Positions 1-7,287 of a DNA stretch of 33,428 nucleotides are shown here, in pieces (positions within the stretch are counted from its first letter, which is position 1; every line of letters starts with the position of its first letter). The position numbers and the translations under genes are program-made. Origin of the DNA: Nitrospinaceae bacterium (GTDB lineage: Bacteria; Nitrospinota; Nitrospinia; Nitrospinales; VA-1); contig CP070799.1 of assembly GCA_020343535.1 (NCBI GenBank), positions 1,964,019-1,997,446 on the forward strand, given 5' to 3'. Under the pieces are notes generated by a model, which saw nothing but the letters and a program-made list of their open reading frames with translations, made no database searches and was not told the DNA's origin.

Positions 1-98
1 CCGAATAAAACGTGGAGAAGGCCGCGATAAAGCGGATCGCTGAGCGAAAGTTCTTTTTTGGCGATATGAATTTTGGCCAGTTCGCTGCGTGTCGGCAT
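1..98 (-). CDS. Mu gp16 / GemA-like (DUF1018) protein, cut by the window edge
   Basis: Only the first 32 residues are in the window (they begin MPTRSELAKIHIAKKELSLS and end in a YRGLLHVLF segment). This resembles the N-terminus of the Mu gp16/GemA (DUF1018) family, which starts with a short K-I-H-I-A-K-x-x-L-x-L-x-D-x-x-Y-R-x-x-L helix. In Mu-like phages the protein is an early regulatory protein. The ATG at 96-98 has an excellent ribosome binding site (AAGGAG seven bases upstream). The gene lies about 90 bases downstream of a DnaC-like ATPase on the same strand and could be co-transcribed with it. The rest of the protein is outside the window, so the family call rests on a short stretch. Confidence 0.6.
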   Translation of the reverse strand, partial: MPTRSELAKIHIAKKELSLSDPLYRGLLHVLF

Positions 99-187
99 GG
101 GAGCGCTCCTTACCGGGAAATGTAGTTCCCGGGTGGTGCTCGGGCAAATCTTTTCGGCGGAGCTTTGTGAAAAAAATTCGTTGGCGC

Positions 188-1069
188 TCAGGCCTTGACA
201 CGGCTGTGCGCGAGCTTGACGTTGTGGCGGAAATCATCGCCGTCCATGCGGAGGAACAAGGACATCTCCTCCATTCGGGAATAGATGCGGCCGCCGATGC
301 GCTCTTCCAGGGCTTCGCTTTTGTAGGCGTCGGAAGCCGCCTGGGTGTCGAGCAGCCGGCCCGAAGCCGGCTTGCGGTTTTTCTGCAGGGAGCGGTTGAG
401 AAAGTTGGTGGTGAACAGCGTCACCTTGTCCGCGGCGTTGTAACGGCTGGAGATGAACTGGTCGAGAACGGTGAGTTCCCATTCGTTATTGCGTCCCTTG
501 GCCAGTTCGTCGATCACCAGCAGCCGCGCGCGGATGTAGGGCCGGATGACGGCCTGCTCCGAGAGGTCCTCGGAATAGGCGTGGCGGATGTCGGACAGAA
601 GCTGAAAGAAATCGACGAATTTGCCGTCGACGCCTTCTTCCAGGATCAGAGTTTTCAGGATGGCAACGGCAAGGTGGGTTTTGCCCAGGCCCGGCGGCCC
701 CATAAACACGAGGCCCCGCGGCGGCTTGCCTTTGCTGTTTCTGAAATCGTCAATGAAATCAACGGCGCGGGCCTTGGCGGTTTTCTGCGTTTTATCGACG
801 GCTTTAAAACTTTCGAGGCTGGAGGAAGCGAATTTTCCCGGAATGCCCGCTTCGCCGAGCATTCGGAGCCGTTTTTTGAGGACGGCGCAGCCGCAGTCCT
901 TCAGGTAGGAAACGCCGTCGTCCTTTTCGATGAAAATGCGCCCTTCGCCGCCGCAGCGGTCGCAATGGAAACAATCGCAAAGCGCGCCCTGAACACGGCC
1001 GTTCTCGTTTAAGAGCACGTAAGACTTGCCTTGGCATCGGGCGCAGGGGGGAGAGGTTTCCGCCGTCAT
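188..1069 (-). CDS. DnaC/IstB-type AAA+ ATPase with N-terminal cysteine-rich (zinc) region, probable helicase loader
   Basis: This 293-residue protein has a cysteine-rich N-terminal region (Cys at about 9, 12, 31, 33, 36, 39, 59 and 61, arranged as zinc-finger-like CxxC pairs). A AAA+ core follows, with Walker A GPPGLGKTH at 124-132 and Walker B LLVIDEL at 183-189, and a sensor-1-like LFTTN motif. This is the architecture of DnaC/DnaI helicase loaders, which load the replicative helicase onto DNA. The IstB/Mu B transposition ATPases share the fold, so a transposition role cannot be excluded. An in-frame start 53 codons upstream exists, but the ATG at 1069 is preferred because it overlaps the stop of the upstream gene (ATGA) and begins the recognisable domain. 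It sits between a 92-residue partner and a GemA-like gene. Confidence 0.75.
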   Translation of the reverse strand: MTAETSPPCARCQGKSYVLLNENGRVQGALCDCFHCDRCGGEGRIFIEKDDGVSYLKDCGCAVLKKRLRMLGEAGIPGKFASSSLESFKAVDKTQKTAKARAVDFIDDFRNSKGKPPRGLVFMGPPGLGKTHLAVAILKTLILEEGVDGKFVDFFQLLSDIRHAYSEDLSEQAVIRPYIRARLLVIDELAKGRNNEWELTVLDQFISSRYNAADKVTLFTTNFLNRSLQKNRKPASGRLLDTQAASDAYKSEALEERIGGRIYSRMEEMSLFLRMDGDDFRHNVKLAHSRVKA

Positions 1070-1344
1070 AATTTGCCGCTTCGTTCGATTTCGTTTTCCA
1101 CGATTTCTTTCAGGGCGCCGATGGACACTTTCCTGTTCGCCGCCCGCCGGCTTTGCCGCTGAAATTCGACGAAACCCTTTTCGATGCCGCGGCAAACCAG
1201 GTGCACCGGCACCGCGCGGTCCTCCCATTGGCTGATCAAATGATAGTCATGGGCCGAGAGGGCAAGGCCGGAGTCGGTGAGCGCGAGAAAAAACTGCTCC
1301 ACCTCGGTCAGGTAACTCAGGCGCTCCTTGTCGATCAAACTCAT
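1066..1344 (-). CDS. 92-residue conserved protein paired with the DnaC-like ATPase
   Basis: This is a 92-residue soluble, mostly helical protein. Its N-terminal part reads EVEQFFLALTDSGLALSAHD and is followed by an LISQW...VPVHLVCRGI segment. I recall this pattern from small proteins encoded next to DnaC-like ATPases in Deltaproteobacteria-like genomes, but I cannot name a characterised family. The start ATG at 1342-1344 has GAGG about 11 bases upstream. The stop overlaps the start of the ATPase gene by ATGA, so the two are very likely translationally coupled. A function as an accessory or adaptor for helicase loading is inference from context only. Confidence 0.7.
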   Translation of the reverse strand: MSLIDKERLSYLTEVEQFFLALTDSGLALSAHDYHLISQWEDRAVPVHLVCRGIEKGFVEFQRQSRRAANRKVSIGALKEIVENEIERSGKL

Positions 1345-1410
1345 TGAATTTGTTACCTCTGTATTGTGGCGGCCGGCTTGCGCACGGCGGCGGCCCGAAA
1401 ATGCCGCTTC

Positions 1411-1416
1411 ATTATA
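1411..1416 (-). promoter_or_regulatory. Possible -10 element for the 92-aa / DnaC-like / GemA operon
   Basis: On the minus strand TATAAT (preceded by TTGC) lies about 67 bases upstream of the 92-residue gene, in an otherwise GC-rich gap. No convincing -35 hexamer is visible at the right spacing. This is a sequence-only prediction. Confidence 0.3.
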
Positions 1417-1535
1417 GCAAATTTCAGCGGCGCTCACACGAGGCAGAATGGGCTGGGGGAACGCTGGCCGATCACGGCTTTCGCTCGATGCAGGGAAATC
1501 TGAGGCTCTGCCCATGGGCCGGTGGCGGTTGCCCT

Positions 1536-2033
1536 TCAGCCGGTTTCCGCGAGAGTGGCAGGATCGCTCTTCGAGAGGGGGAAAAGCGGCAACACCATGG
1601 CGGTTTCGTCGCAGCGCTCCTGGTGAATGCAGCCTTGGCAATCGTTCCACACTTTCATGGGAAGCATGCTCTTGTCGACAGTCTTGAAGCCGAGCTTTTC
1701 GAACAGGCTGACGGCGTAGGTCAGCACAAAGGCGGTCTCCCGGCCCTTGACCAGGGCCCGCTCCACGCATTCCCTCACCAGCGCGGTGCCGATGCCCTGG
1801 CGGTAATAGCCGGGGTCAATGCACAGCGAGCGGATCTCCGCCAATCCGTCCCAGGCGGTTTTCAGGCTGCACGCGCCGACGATTTTGTCGTCGTGCACGG
1901 CGACGATGAAATCGTCGATGTGGGCCTCGATCTCGGCGAGCGGGCGGTACAGCACCTGGCCGTTTTCGGTGTAGCGCAACAGCAGGTTTTGAATCGCCTC
2001 GGCTTCTTCAAGTTTTGCGGATCGAATCATCAT
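1536..2033 (-). CDS. argA: GNAT N-acetyltransferase, short ArgA-type (amino-acid N-acetyltransferase)
   Basis: This 165-residue GNAT-fold protein has the acetyl-CoA binding signature RQGIGTAL at about 78-85. An ArgA-like FEKLGF strand-turn follows at 111-116. A C-terminal cysteine-bearing tail (Cys132, Cys135, Cys141) ends in DETAM. That tail and the length are typical of the short stand-alone N-acetylglutamate synthases that make N-acetylglutamate at the first step of arginine synthesis. These lack the kinase-like domain of E. coli ArgA. Placement three genes downstream of argH supports the arginine role. Two ATG codons are adjacent (2031-2033 and 2028-2030), and neither has a strong ribosome binding site. 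The gene begins eight bases after the stop of the GGDEF-like gene, so it is probably in the same operon. Another GNAT substrate remains possible. Confidence 0.7.
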   Translation of the reverse strand: MMIRSAKLEEAEAIQNLLLRYTENGQVLYRPLAEIEAHIDDFIVAVHDDKIVGACSLKTAWDGLAEIRSLCIDPGYYRQGIGTALVRECVERALVKGRETAFVLTYAVSLFEKLGFKTVDKSMLPMKVWNDCQGCIHQERCDETAMVLPLFPLSKSDPATLAETG

Positions 2034-2041
2034 AATAGTGC

Positions 2042-3256
2042 TTATACCGCCCGTTTCTTAGCCAGCGTCATTTCCCGGTTGAGGCTCCTAGTCGCCTGTT
2101 GCACCAGGTCTTGATAACTTGCGATGGACTTTCCAGGATAGGTCGCGGCGCCGATGCTGAGCACGGGAACCTCGAACCCCTTCCACACCTCGAATCGGAG
2201 AGCCTCTACGGCCTTTCGGACGCGCTTGGCCACCAACAGAGCGCTGTTGTGGTCGATCTCCGGCAACAGGATCAGGATCTCGCCGATGTCGGTGCGAATC
2301 AGGATATCGCAGTCCCGGCAGTTGGACGAGAGGGCGTACCCGATGGATTTTATGGCTTGTTCCCCGGCGGTTTCTCCGTAAGTATCGATGAGATCCATTA
2401 AATAGTCAATGCGCAATTTTAGACACGACAGGTGGCTTTTCTTGCGCCGGGCAAAATCGAACTCGCGGTACAGGGCGGGGTCGAGGTAGCCGGCGTTGTA
2501 CAACCCCGTTTGCTTGTCGATGATGGATTGCTTGCGCAACCGGTCCATGAGCAGGATATTATCGACGGCAATGGCCAGCTTGTCCGCCATCTGTTCGAGG
2601 TATTCCGTCCGCTGGCCCTCGTGAAAATGGTCCGGCTCGCGGCTGCCGAGAGCCAGCACCCCCGCCAGGCAATCGCGCACCAGAATGGGGACGAGGATTT
2701 CCGAACGCACGTGTTCCTTGTCCTCTGGGGAATCGAGCACCGCCGAATCGCCTTTTACTTCGTGGCGGATGACCGGACGGCGGGTGCCCTTGAACCAGGC
2801 CTGAATGGTTTGTTGATCGGTGAATTTCAGGCCGCCGCCGTTGGTTTCGCCGTAGCGGTCCTGCAGCTTGTTTTCGATGAAATGGTCCTCGCCGTCGACC
2901 AGGCAGACGCGAACGTGCGGCAGGTTGAACCGGTTCTGGATTTCCCCGCGAAGCTGGTCTACCAGTTGCTTGAGGTTGGTGCTGACAAGGATCAGCCGCT
3001 CGATGTTGAAGATGTGGTCCTGGATCTTCTCGTTGGCCTGGGATATTTCCACGAGCCATTCGAGCTTGCATTTAAGGTTCTCCTGGTCGTCTTTCACGCG
3101 GCTCAGGATGCGGTCGGTGATGCTCAACGTCCCGGAGGGCTGAAAGGGCATGTCCTTTTCATCGAGCGTTTTGATCTTGCTCAGCAACTCGGGGTACTCG
3201 TTGAAAAATTCCGGGTGCTCGTTCAGGTAAATGGCAATTCTTTCTTTGTTCATCAA
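2042..3256 (-). CDS. DUF484/GAF-like sensor with degenerate GGDEF domain
   Basis: This 404-residue cytoplasmic protein has three parts. The N-terminus (1-50) carries the YLNEHPEFFNEYPELL pattern of DUF484 proteins. A helical and GAF-like region (about 60-235) follows, including a hydrophobic KLAIAVDNIL helix. A GGDEF-type domain (about 245-400) starts with the usual DKQTGLYNAGYLDPAL helix. The catalytic loop that should read GGDEF is DIGEI (323-327), so diguanylate cyclase activity is unlikely. A sensory or structural role, perhaps GTP or c-di-GMP binding, is inference. It is downstream of argH and the LptM-like gene and eight bases upstream of the ArgA-like gene. The first residue pair is MM, and the second ATG is equally possible as the start. 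Confidence 0.75.
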   Translation of the reverse strand: MMNKERIAIYLNEHPEFFNEYPELLSKIKTLDEKDMPFQPSGTLSITDRILSRVKDDQENLKCKLEWLVEISQANEKIQDHIFNIERLILVSTNLKQLVDQLRGEIQNRFNLPHVRVCLVDGEDHFIENKLQDRYGETNGGGLKFTDQQTIQAWFKGTRRPVIRHEVKGDSAVLDSPEDKEHVRSEILVPILVRDCLAGVLALGSREPDHFHEGQRTEYLEQMADKLAIAVDNILLMDRLRKQSIIDKQTGLYNAGYLDPALYREFDFARRKKSHLSCLKLRIDYLMDLIDTYGETAGEQAIKSIGYALSSNCRDCDILIRTDIGEILILLPEIDHNSALLVAKRVRKAVEALRFEVWKGFEVPVLSIGAATYPGKSIASYQDLVQQATRSLNREMTLAKKRAV

Positions 3257-3307
3257 GGAATTCTCCCGAGCATCGGGGTTGATAATGTGTGATGATGTGC
3301 TTCGCGC

Positions 3308-3415
3308 TCAGCGGCCGGCCAGCACCGAATCCGGCGGTTTGGGCGGACCCTTGTGGCCGCAACCGGCCGCAAGCAGGGCCAGCACGATGCCGAGGGCAAT
3401 GTATTTTATCAACAT
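3308..3415 (-). CDS. lptM: LptM/YifL-like micro-lipoprotein
   Basis: This 35-residue lipoprotein precursor has an N-terminal MLIKYIALGIVLALLAAGCG signal with a good lipobox (LAAGC). After the cysteine the mature peptide begins CGHKGPPKPP. That CGxKGP-proline pattern is characteristic of the LptM (YifL) family, in which the tiny lipoprotein assists oxidative maturation of the LPS translocon protein LptD at the outer membrane. Family members are commonly found beside argH/lysA/dapF genes, and here argH ends 53 bases upstream on the same strand. The gene is short and easily missed. Its start ATG is at 3413-3415. Confidence 0.75.
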   Translation of the reverse strand: MLIKYIALGIVLALLAAGCGHKGPPKPPDSVLAGR

Positions 3416-3468
3416 GGTTTCTCCGTCTCTCCCGGTTCGCCCGCCCGCTCAGTGGGGTTCAAGGCGCG

Positions 3469-4845
3469 TCATTTCACTAGCGCGCGCCTGAGCCGTGCGA
3501 TCTGCTGGCGGATTCTTTTGCGCGAGGTGCCGCCTAAGACGTCTTTACGATCCACCGATTTTTCCAGCGCGATATAATCGAAAATATCCTTCTCGAAACG
3601 AGATGATATTTTCCTGAGTTCGCCAAGGGTGATCTGTTCCAGATGCTTATTTTCCTCCAGGCAATACGCCACCGTGCGGCCGGTCACGCCGTGCGCCTCG
3701 CGGAACGGCAGCCCTTTTCCCACCAGGTAATCGGCCATGTCGGTGGCGGTGAGAAAACCGCTCTGCCGCAGTTTGTCCAGCGGCACCTGCTTGAACGTCG
3801 CCGTTTGCAGCATGCCGGTGAACACCGCTAGGCACATCTTCACCGTGTCGACGGTGTCGAACAGGGGTTCCTTGTCCTCCTGCAAGTCGCGGTTGTAGGC
3901 CAGGGGCAGCGATTTCATCATGGTCAAGAGCGACACCAGGTTGCCGTAGACGCGGCCGGTCTTGCCGCGCACAAGCTCGGCGGGGTCCGGGTTCTTCTTC
4001 TGCGGCATGATGCTGCTACCTGTGGAAAACGCGTCGGACAATTCGATGAAACCGAACTCGCTCGACGACCAAAGCACCACCTCTTCCGCGAAGCGGCTTA
4101 AATGCATCATGAGCGCCGCCGCCGCCGCGGTGAATTCGATGAGAAAATCGCGGTCGCTGACGGCGTCGATGCTGTTGTTCGATATTTTTGCAAACCCCAG
4201 CAGCTTGGCGGTGTAGGCGCGGTCGATGGGAAAATTGGTGCCCGCCAAGGCCGCCGAGCCAAGGGGCATCACGTCGATGCGCTTCAAGGCGTCGGCCAGG
4301 CGACCGCGGTCGCGCTCCAGCATTTCCAGGTGCGCGAGCAGGTGATGCGCCAGTGACACCGGCTGCGCCCTTTGCAAGTGCGTGTAACCTGGCACGATGA
4401 AGTCGATATGCTTCACGGCCAGATCGAGTAGCGTTTTCTCCAATTCCAGAATCGCCGCGCGGATTTCCCCCACCTCGGCGCGCAGATAGAGGCGGATATC
4501 GAGGCACACCTGATCGTTGCGGCTTCTTGCGGTATGCAGCTTACCGGCCACCGGCCCGATCAGTTCGGCCAAGCGGCTCTCGATGTTCATGTGAATGTCT
4601 TCCAGCGACTGCCTGAACTCGAAGCGTCCGGTCTCGAATTCCTTGCGGATCTTTTCCAAGCCGGAGACGATTTTATTCGCCTCACCAGGCCGGATTATGC
4701 CCGTGTGGGCAAGCATTTTTGCGTGCGCGATGCTGCCGGCGATGTCGTGAGCGTACAGTTTGCTATCGTAGGCAATGGAAGCGGAAAACGCTTCCATCAA
4801 CCGATCGGTGGACTGTTTGAACCGGCCGCTCCAAGGTTTTTTCAT
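3469..4845 (-). CDS. argH: Argininosuccinate lyase
   Basis: This 458-residue protein is the normal family length. It catalyses the last step of arginine synthesis, cleaving argininosuccinate to arginine and fumarate, and acts as a cytoplasmic homotetramer. The sequence begins MKKPWSGRF as in most ArgH proteins. It carries the conserved TARSRNDQV at 105-113, the THLQRAQP segment at 155-162, and the fumarase/lyase-superfamily signature GSSIMPQKKNPD at 276-287, which includes the catalytic serine loop. It is the first gene of a minus-strand cluster with the LptM-like, DUF484 and ArgA-like genes, consistent with an arginine operon. No truncation or unusual residue was seen. Confidence 0.97.
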   Translation of the reverse strand: MKKPWSGRFKQSTDRLMEAFSASIAYDSKLYAHDIAGSIAHAKMLAHTGIIRPGEANKIVSGLEKIRKEFETGRFEFRQSLEDIHMNIESRLAELIGPVAGKLHTARSRNDQVCLDIRLYLRAEVGEIRAAILELEKTLLDLAVKHIDFIVPGYTHLQRAQPVSLAHHLLAHLEMLERDRGRLADALKRIDVMPLGSAALAGTNFPIDRAYTAKLLGFAKISNNSIDAVSDRDFLIEFTAAAAALMMHLSRFAEEVVLWSSSEFGFIELSDAFSTGSSIMPQKKNPDPAELVRGKTGRVYGNLVSLLTMMKSLPLAYNRDLQEDKEPLFDTVDTVKMCLAVFTGMLQTATFKQVPLDKLRQSGFLTATDMADYLVGKGLPFREAHGVTGRTVAYCLEENKHLEQITLGELRKISSRFEKDIFDYIALEKSVDRKDVLGGTSRKRIRQQIARLRRALVK

Positions 4846-5012
4846 TGCGCTCGGGTAACTCCAACGGTTTTAAAGGGTCCGGCGGGCGGGGAGGCGGGCG
4901 GTTTCGGGCTTTACCATTCGCAGGGAGCACCCTGCCGAGCCCGGACGCCACGGCCAAAGCGCTTTCATTTTACTTATAATCCATTTTAATTCAAAGGAAT
5001 AAATCAGGCGGG

Positions 5013-5609
5013 TCAACTCGTGAGACGGAACCTTCTTTTCTGCCAGCCCTCTTTTGCCCGGACCACCCTGGGCCAGGGCTTCACCTGGCACTGGCCATCG
5101 AGGCTACCCCCCTCCTCGATCTTGACGCTGGGGGCGTGAATGTCGCCCTGCACCCGGCCGTTCTGGGTGATGCGGATGAATTTGCTCGCCTGCACCTCGC
5201 CCTGGATTTCGCCCTCGCAGACCACCGTTTCCGCCAGGATGTTGGCGACGACCACTCCGGTTTTCTCCACCATGACCGTGTCGCGTACGCGGATCTCCCC
5301 GTCGAAGCGGCCCTTCACCGTCAGCCCCGCGGCATGCTGGATGTTTCCCGACACGCGGGTGTTTTCGCCGAGCAGAATGCCGAAATTGGCGGCGATGAAG
5401 CGGCGGTAGATTTTCTTCTCGTAGCGCGAGCATTTTCTGTCCGCCTCCTCAAGTTTCCCGAGAATCCAGTATATGCTTTCGCGCATGTCGCGGTCGTAGG
5501 TGCCCGCTGGGTCCTTGCTGGCGATGAATTCGTACTCTTGATCGGTGAGCACGTTTAAAACAGGCTGCGCCCGCTCATCATCCTTATCATTTGTGAAAAA
5601 ATCTAACAA
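5013..5609 (-). CDS. Bactofilin (long form, with N-terminal helical extension)
   Basis: This 198-residue protein has its polymer-forming bactofilin domain at about 80-175. The domain is a run of short beta-helix repeats (GNIQ...GLTVKGRFDGEIRV...GEIQGEVQASKFIRI...GRVQGDIHAPSVKIEEGGSLDGQC). The N-terminal 75 residues are charged and helical (DRDMRESIYWILGKLEEADR), which is unusually long for a bactofilin and may bind partners. The C-terminus is basic. Bactofilins form nucleotide-independent cytoskeletal filaments that scaffold cell-shape or chromosome-segregation proteins. The start is a TTG at 5607-5609, supported by GAGG six bases upstream; no nearby ATG exists. A second bactofilin gene lies at 6823-7239 with rsmI between. 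Confidence 0.85.
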   Translation of the reverse strand: MLDFFTNDKDDERAQPVLNVLTDQEYEFIASKDPAGTYDRDMRESIYWILGKLEEADRKCSRYEKKIYRRFIAANFGILLGENTRVSGNIQHAAGLTVKGRFDGEIRVRDTVMVEKTGVVVANILAETVVCEGEIQGEVQASKFIRITQNGRVQGDIHAPSVKIEEGGSLDGQCQVKPWPRVVRAKEGWQKRRFRLTS

Positions 5610-5936
5610 ACGGCACCTCTTTCCGACCGCCCGCCGGAACGGGGAAACGACTCAATGGCACACTAGGCGGCATGGAGCGGGACGAGGAATTCATCTTCAT
5701 CGACTGACCCGCCGCCATGGGGCGAAGGAAGCTGAAAGCCCTGGCAAACACGCTGCGGCCCTTTTCCTTAATTTTATAACCACCGGGGATTACTGAAGAA
5801 TATCAGAAAAACCGCCCCTTGTGACCGTTTTTTACTCCCTTTCCCGCATTTTGCAAGCTTTTCCTCACAGCCTTCCCGCCACCGCTTTCAGGCACGCCCG
5901 CCCAGAAATTTTTGCATGAATTTATCTAATTAAAAA
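5610..5936. other. Gene-free stretch between bactofilin 1 and rsmI
   Basis: This stretch is 327 bases long. The 5' half is GC-rich; from about 5760 onward it becomes AT-rich, with several T/A runs. A plus-strand reading frame crosses into it but shows no domain, ribosome binding site or believable composition. Promoter elements for bactofilin 1 are expected here, but I cannot point to a convincing pair of hexamers. Confidence 0.5.
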
Positions 5937-6626
5937 TCAATCTGTTATTGGAGTTTTTGGCGCTCCGCCGACAACCAGGGTGATCTCGCCCTTGAACGTC
6001 TTTCCCGCCGCGAACGAGGCCAGTTCGCCGAGCGTGCCGCGCAACACCTCCTCGTGGATTTTGGTCATCTCGCGGGTGAGCGCTGCCGGCCGGTCGCCGA
6101 GCGCCTCGTGCAGCTCCTTCAGGGTCTTGCCGATGCGGTGCGGGGACTCGAACAACACCAGCGTGCGGCGCTCGGTGGAAAGTTCCTGCAACAGTTTTTT
6201 CCGGCCTTTTTTTCGCGGCAGAAAGCCCTCGAAGACAAAACGGTCCATCGGCAAACCCGAAACGGTTAGGGCGGCCAGCAGGGCCGACGGCCCCGGAACC
6301 GGGGAAATTCGAATGCCCTCGTCCACCGCTGATGTGACCAGGTGATACAAGGGGTCGGAGACGCCCGGCGTGCCCGCGTCGGAGACGAGGGCAACGTCCT
6401 TGCCCTCGCCTAGCAGGCTGAGGAAGCGGCTGCCTTTTTTCAGTTTGTTGAAGCTGTTGTAGCTGGAGACCGGCGTGGCTATTCCGTAGTGAGTGAGCAG
6501 CGTGCGGGTGCGGCGCGTGTCCTCCGCCGCGATGAGGTCCACGCTTGCCAAAATCTCCCCCGCGCGGTGCGAGAGGTCCGCCATATGACCGATGGGCGTG
6601 CTGACGATGTAGAGCGTTCCGTTCAT
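5937..6626 (-). CDS. rsmI: 16S rRNA (cytidine1402-2'-O)-methyltransferase
   Basis: This 229-residue tetrapyrrole-methylase-fold protein uses SAM to add the 2'-O-methyl group of m4Cm1402 in the ribosomal P site. It opens with the diagnostic MNGTLYIVSTPIGHMADLS. The family motifs AAEDTRRTRTLL, the SDAGTPGVSDP glycine-rich loop, VPGPSALLAALTVSGLP and FEGFLPRKKGRK follow, and then LFESPHRI. The reading frame extends 21 codons further upstream, but the ATG at 6624-6626 gives the canonical N-terminus. It stands between the two bactofilin genes on the same strand, without an obvious functional link. Confidence 0.95.
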   Translation of the reverse strand: MNGTLYIVSTPIGHMADLSHRAGEILASVDLIAAEDTRRTRTLLTHYGIATPVSSYNSFNKLKKGSRFLSLLGEGKDVALVSDAGTPGVSDPLYHLVTSAVDEGIRISPVPGPSALLAALTVSGLPMDRFVFEGFLPRKKGRKKLLQELSTERRTLVLFESPHRIGKTLKELHEALGDRPAALTREMTKIHEEVLRGTLGELASFAAGKTFKGEITLVVGGAPKTPITD

Positions 6627-6763
6627 TTTCCCGCGGCTGGGCTGCGCCCGGACCCCTATCAGGTTCACCTGCTTACATAACCCGGTCAATGTACGTGAAT
6701 TTTTCCGCGCGGAAAAGGGCTTTGTCCGGATGGGAAATAAAGACCTGCCAAGTAAGAGAGGTT

Positions 6764-6790
6764 AGAAGAAAGCCCGCCCGGGAGGGCGGG
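6764..6790 (-). terminator. Rho-independent terminator after bactofilin 2
   Basis: On the minus strand CCCGCCC pairs with GGGCGGG across a four-base loop. A pyrimidine tract CTTTCTTCT follows. It begins about 30 bases past the stop of bactofilin 2 and probably ends the parA-parB-bactofilin transcript. Confidence 0.7.
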
Positions 6791-6822
6791 GAGATTGGAA
6801 TATTCAGTTGTGGCGGCGGGGC

Positions 6823-7239
6823 TCAGGCCCCGGAGCTGCCAAGGCCCGCGGCGCCGCCTTCGTTTTCACGGGTCTTCACCAGTTTGAGCACCTTGCCCTC
6901 ACCGGTCGTCATCTGGCAGCTGCCGTCGAGGACGGCGCCCACCTCGACCAGCAGCGATGGGGTTTTGAGGCTGCCCGCCACCTGGCTGTTGGCGTGGATT
7001 TCTATTTTTTGTGTCGCGACGATGTTGCCTTCGAGCCGCCCCTTGCAGATGACGGTGCCGGCCATCACCTCGGCGGAAACCTGCCCGGTTTCTCCGACGA
7101 TGAGGGTATCGCCGGTATTGACCTGGCCTTCAAACTTGCCGTCGATGCGGACGGTGCCCTCGAAACTGAGCGAACCATTAAATACGGCATCTTCGCCCAT
7201 ATAGGCTTTTAACTGACTGTCCTCCCTTTTCATGACCAT
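6823..7239 (-). CDS. Bactofilin (short form)
   Basis: This 138-residue protein has the compact classical bactofilin layout. A short charged N-terminus is followed by the beta-helical DUF583 domain (about 14-112), with repeats such as GSLSFEGTVRIDGKFEGQV, GETGQVSAEVMAGTVICKGRLEGNI and SQVAGSLKTPSLLVEVGAVLDG. A short glycine-rich tail ends the protein. It should polymerise into membrane-associated or cytoplasmic filaments. The ATG at 7239 has AGGAG eight bases upstream. It lies about 50 bases downstream of parB on the same strand and so probably belongs to the parAB operon. In Myxococcus, bactofilins encoded with parAB organise the ParABS system, which makes a similar role plausible here. Confidence 0.9.
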   Translation of the reverse strand: MVMKREDSQLKAYMGEDAVFNGSLSFEGTVRIDGKFEGQVNTGDTLIVGETGQVSAEVMAGTVICKGRLEGNIVATQKIEIHANSQVAGSLKTPSLLVEVGAVLDGSCQMTTGEGKVLKLVKTRENEGGAAGLGSSGA

Positions 7240-7287
7240 GGCGCGCTCTCCTCTTGGGTATGGTTACCTTCCTTCATGGGTTTCGGA

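Noticed and set aside
89-1012. Long plus-strand open frame opposite the DnaC-like gene
   Set aside because: Overlaps a gene with clear AAA+ motifs on the other strand; no recognisable domain; explained by GC-rich antisense bias.
5545-5796. 83-codon plus-strand frame between bactofilin 1 and rsmI
   Set aside because: No ribosome binding site, no motif, overlaps the bactofilin start on the other strand.
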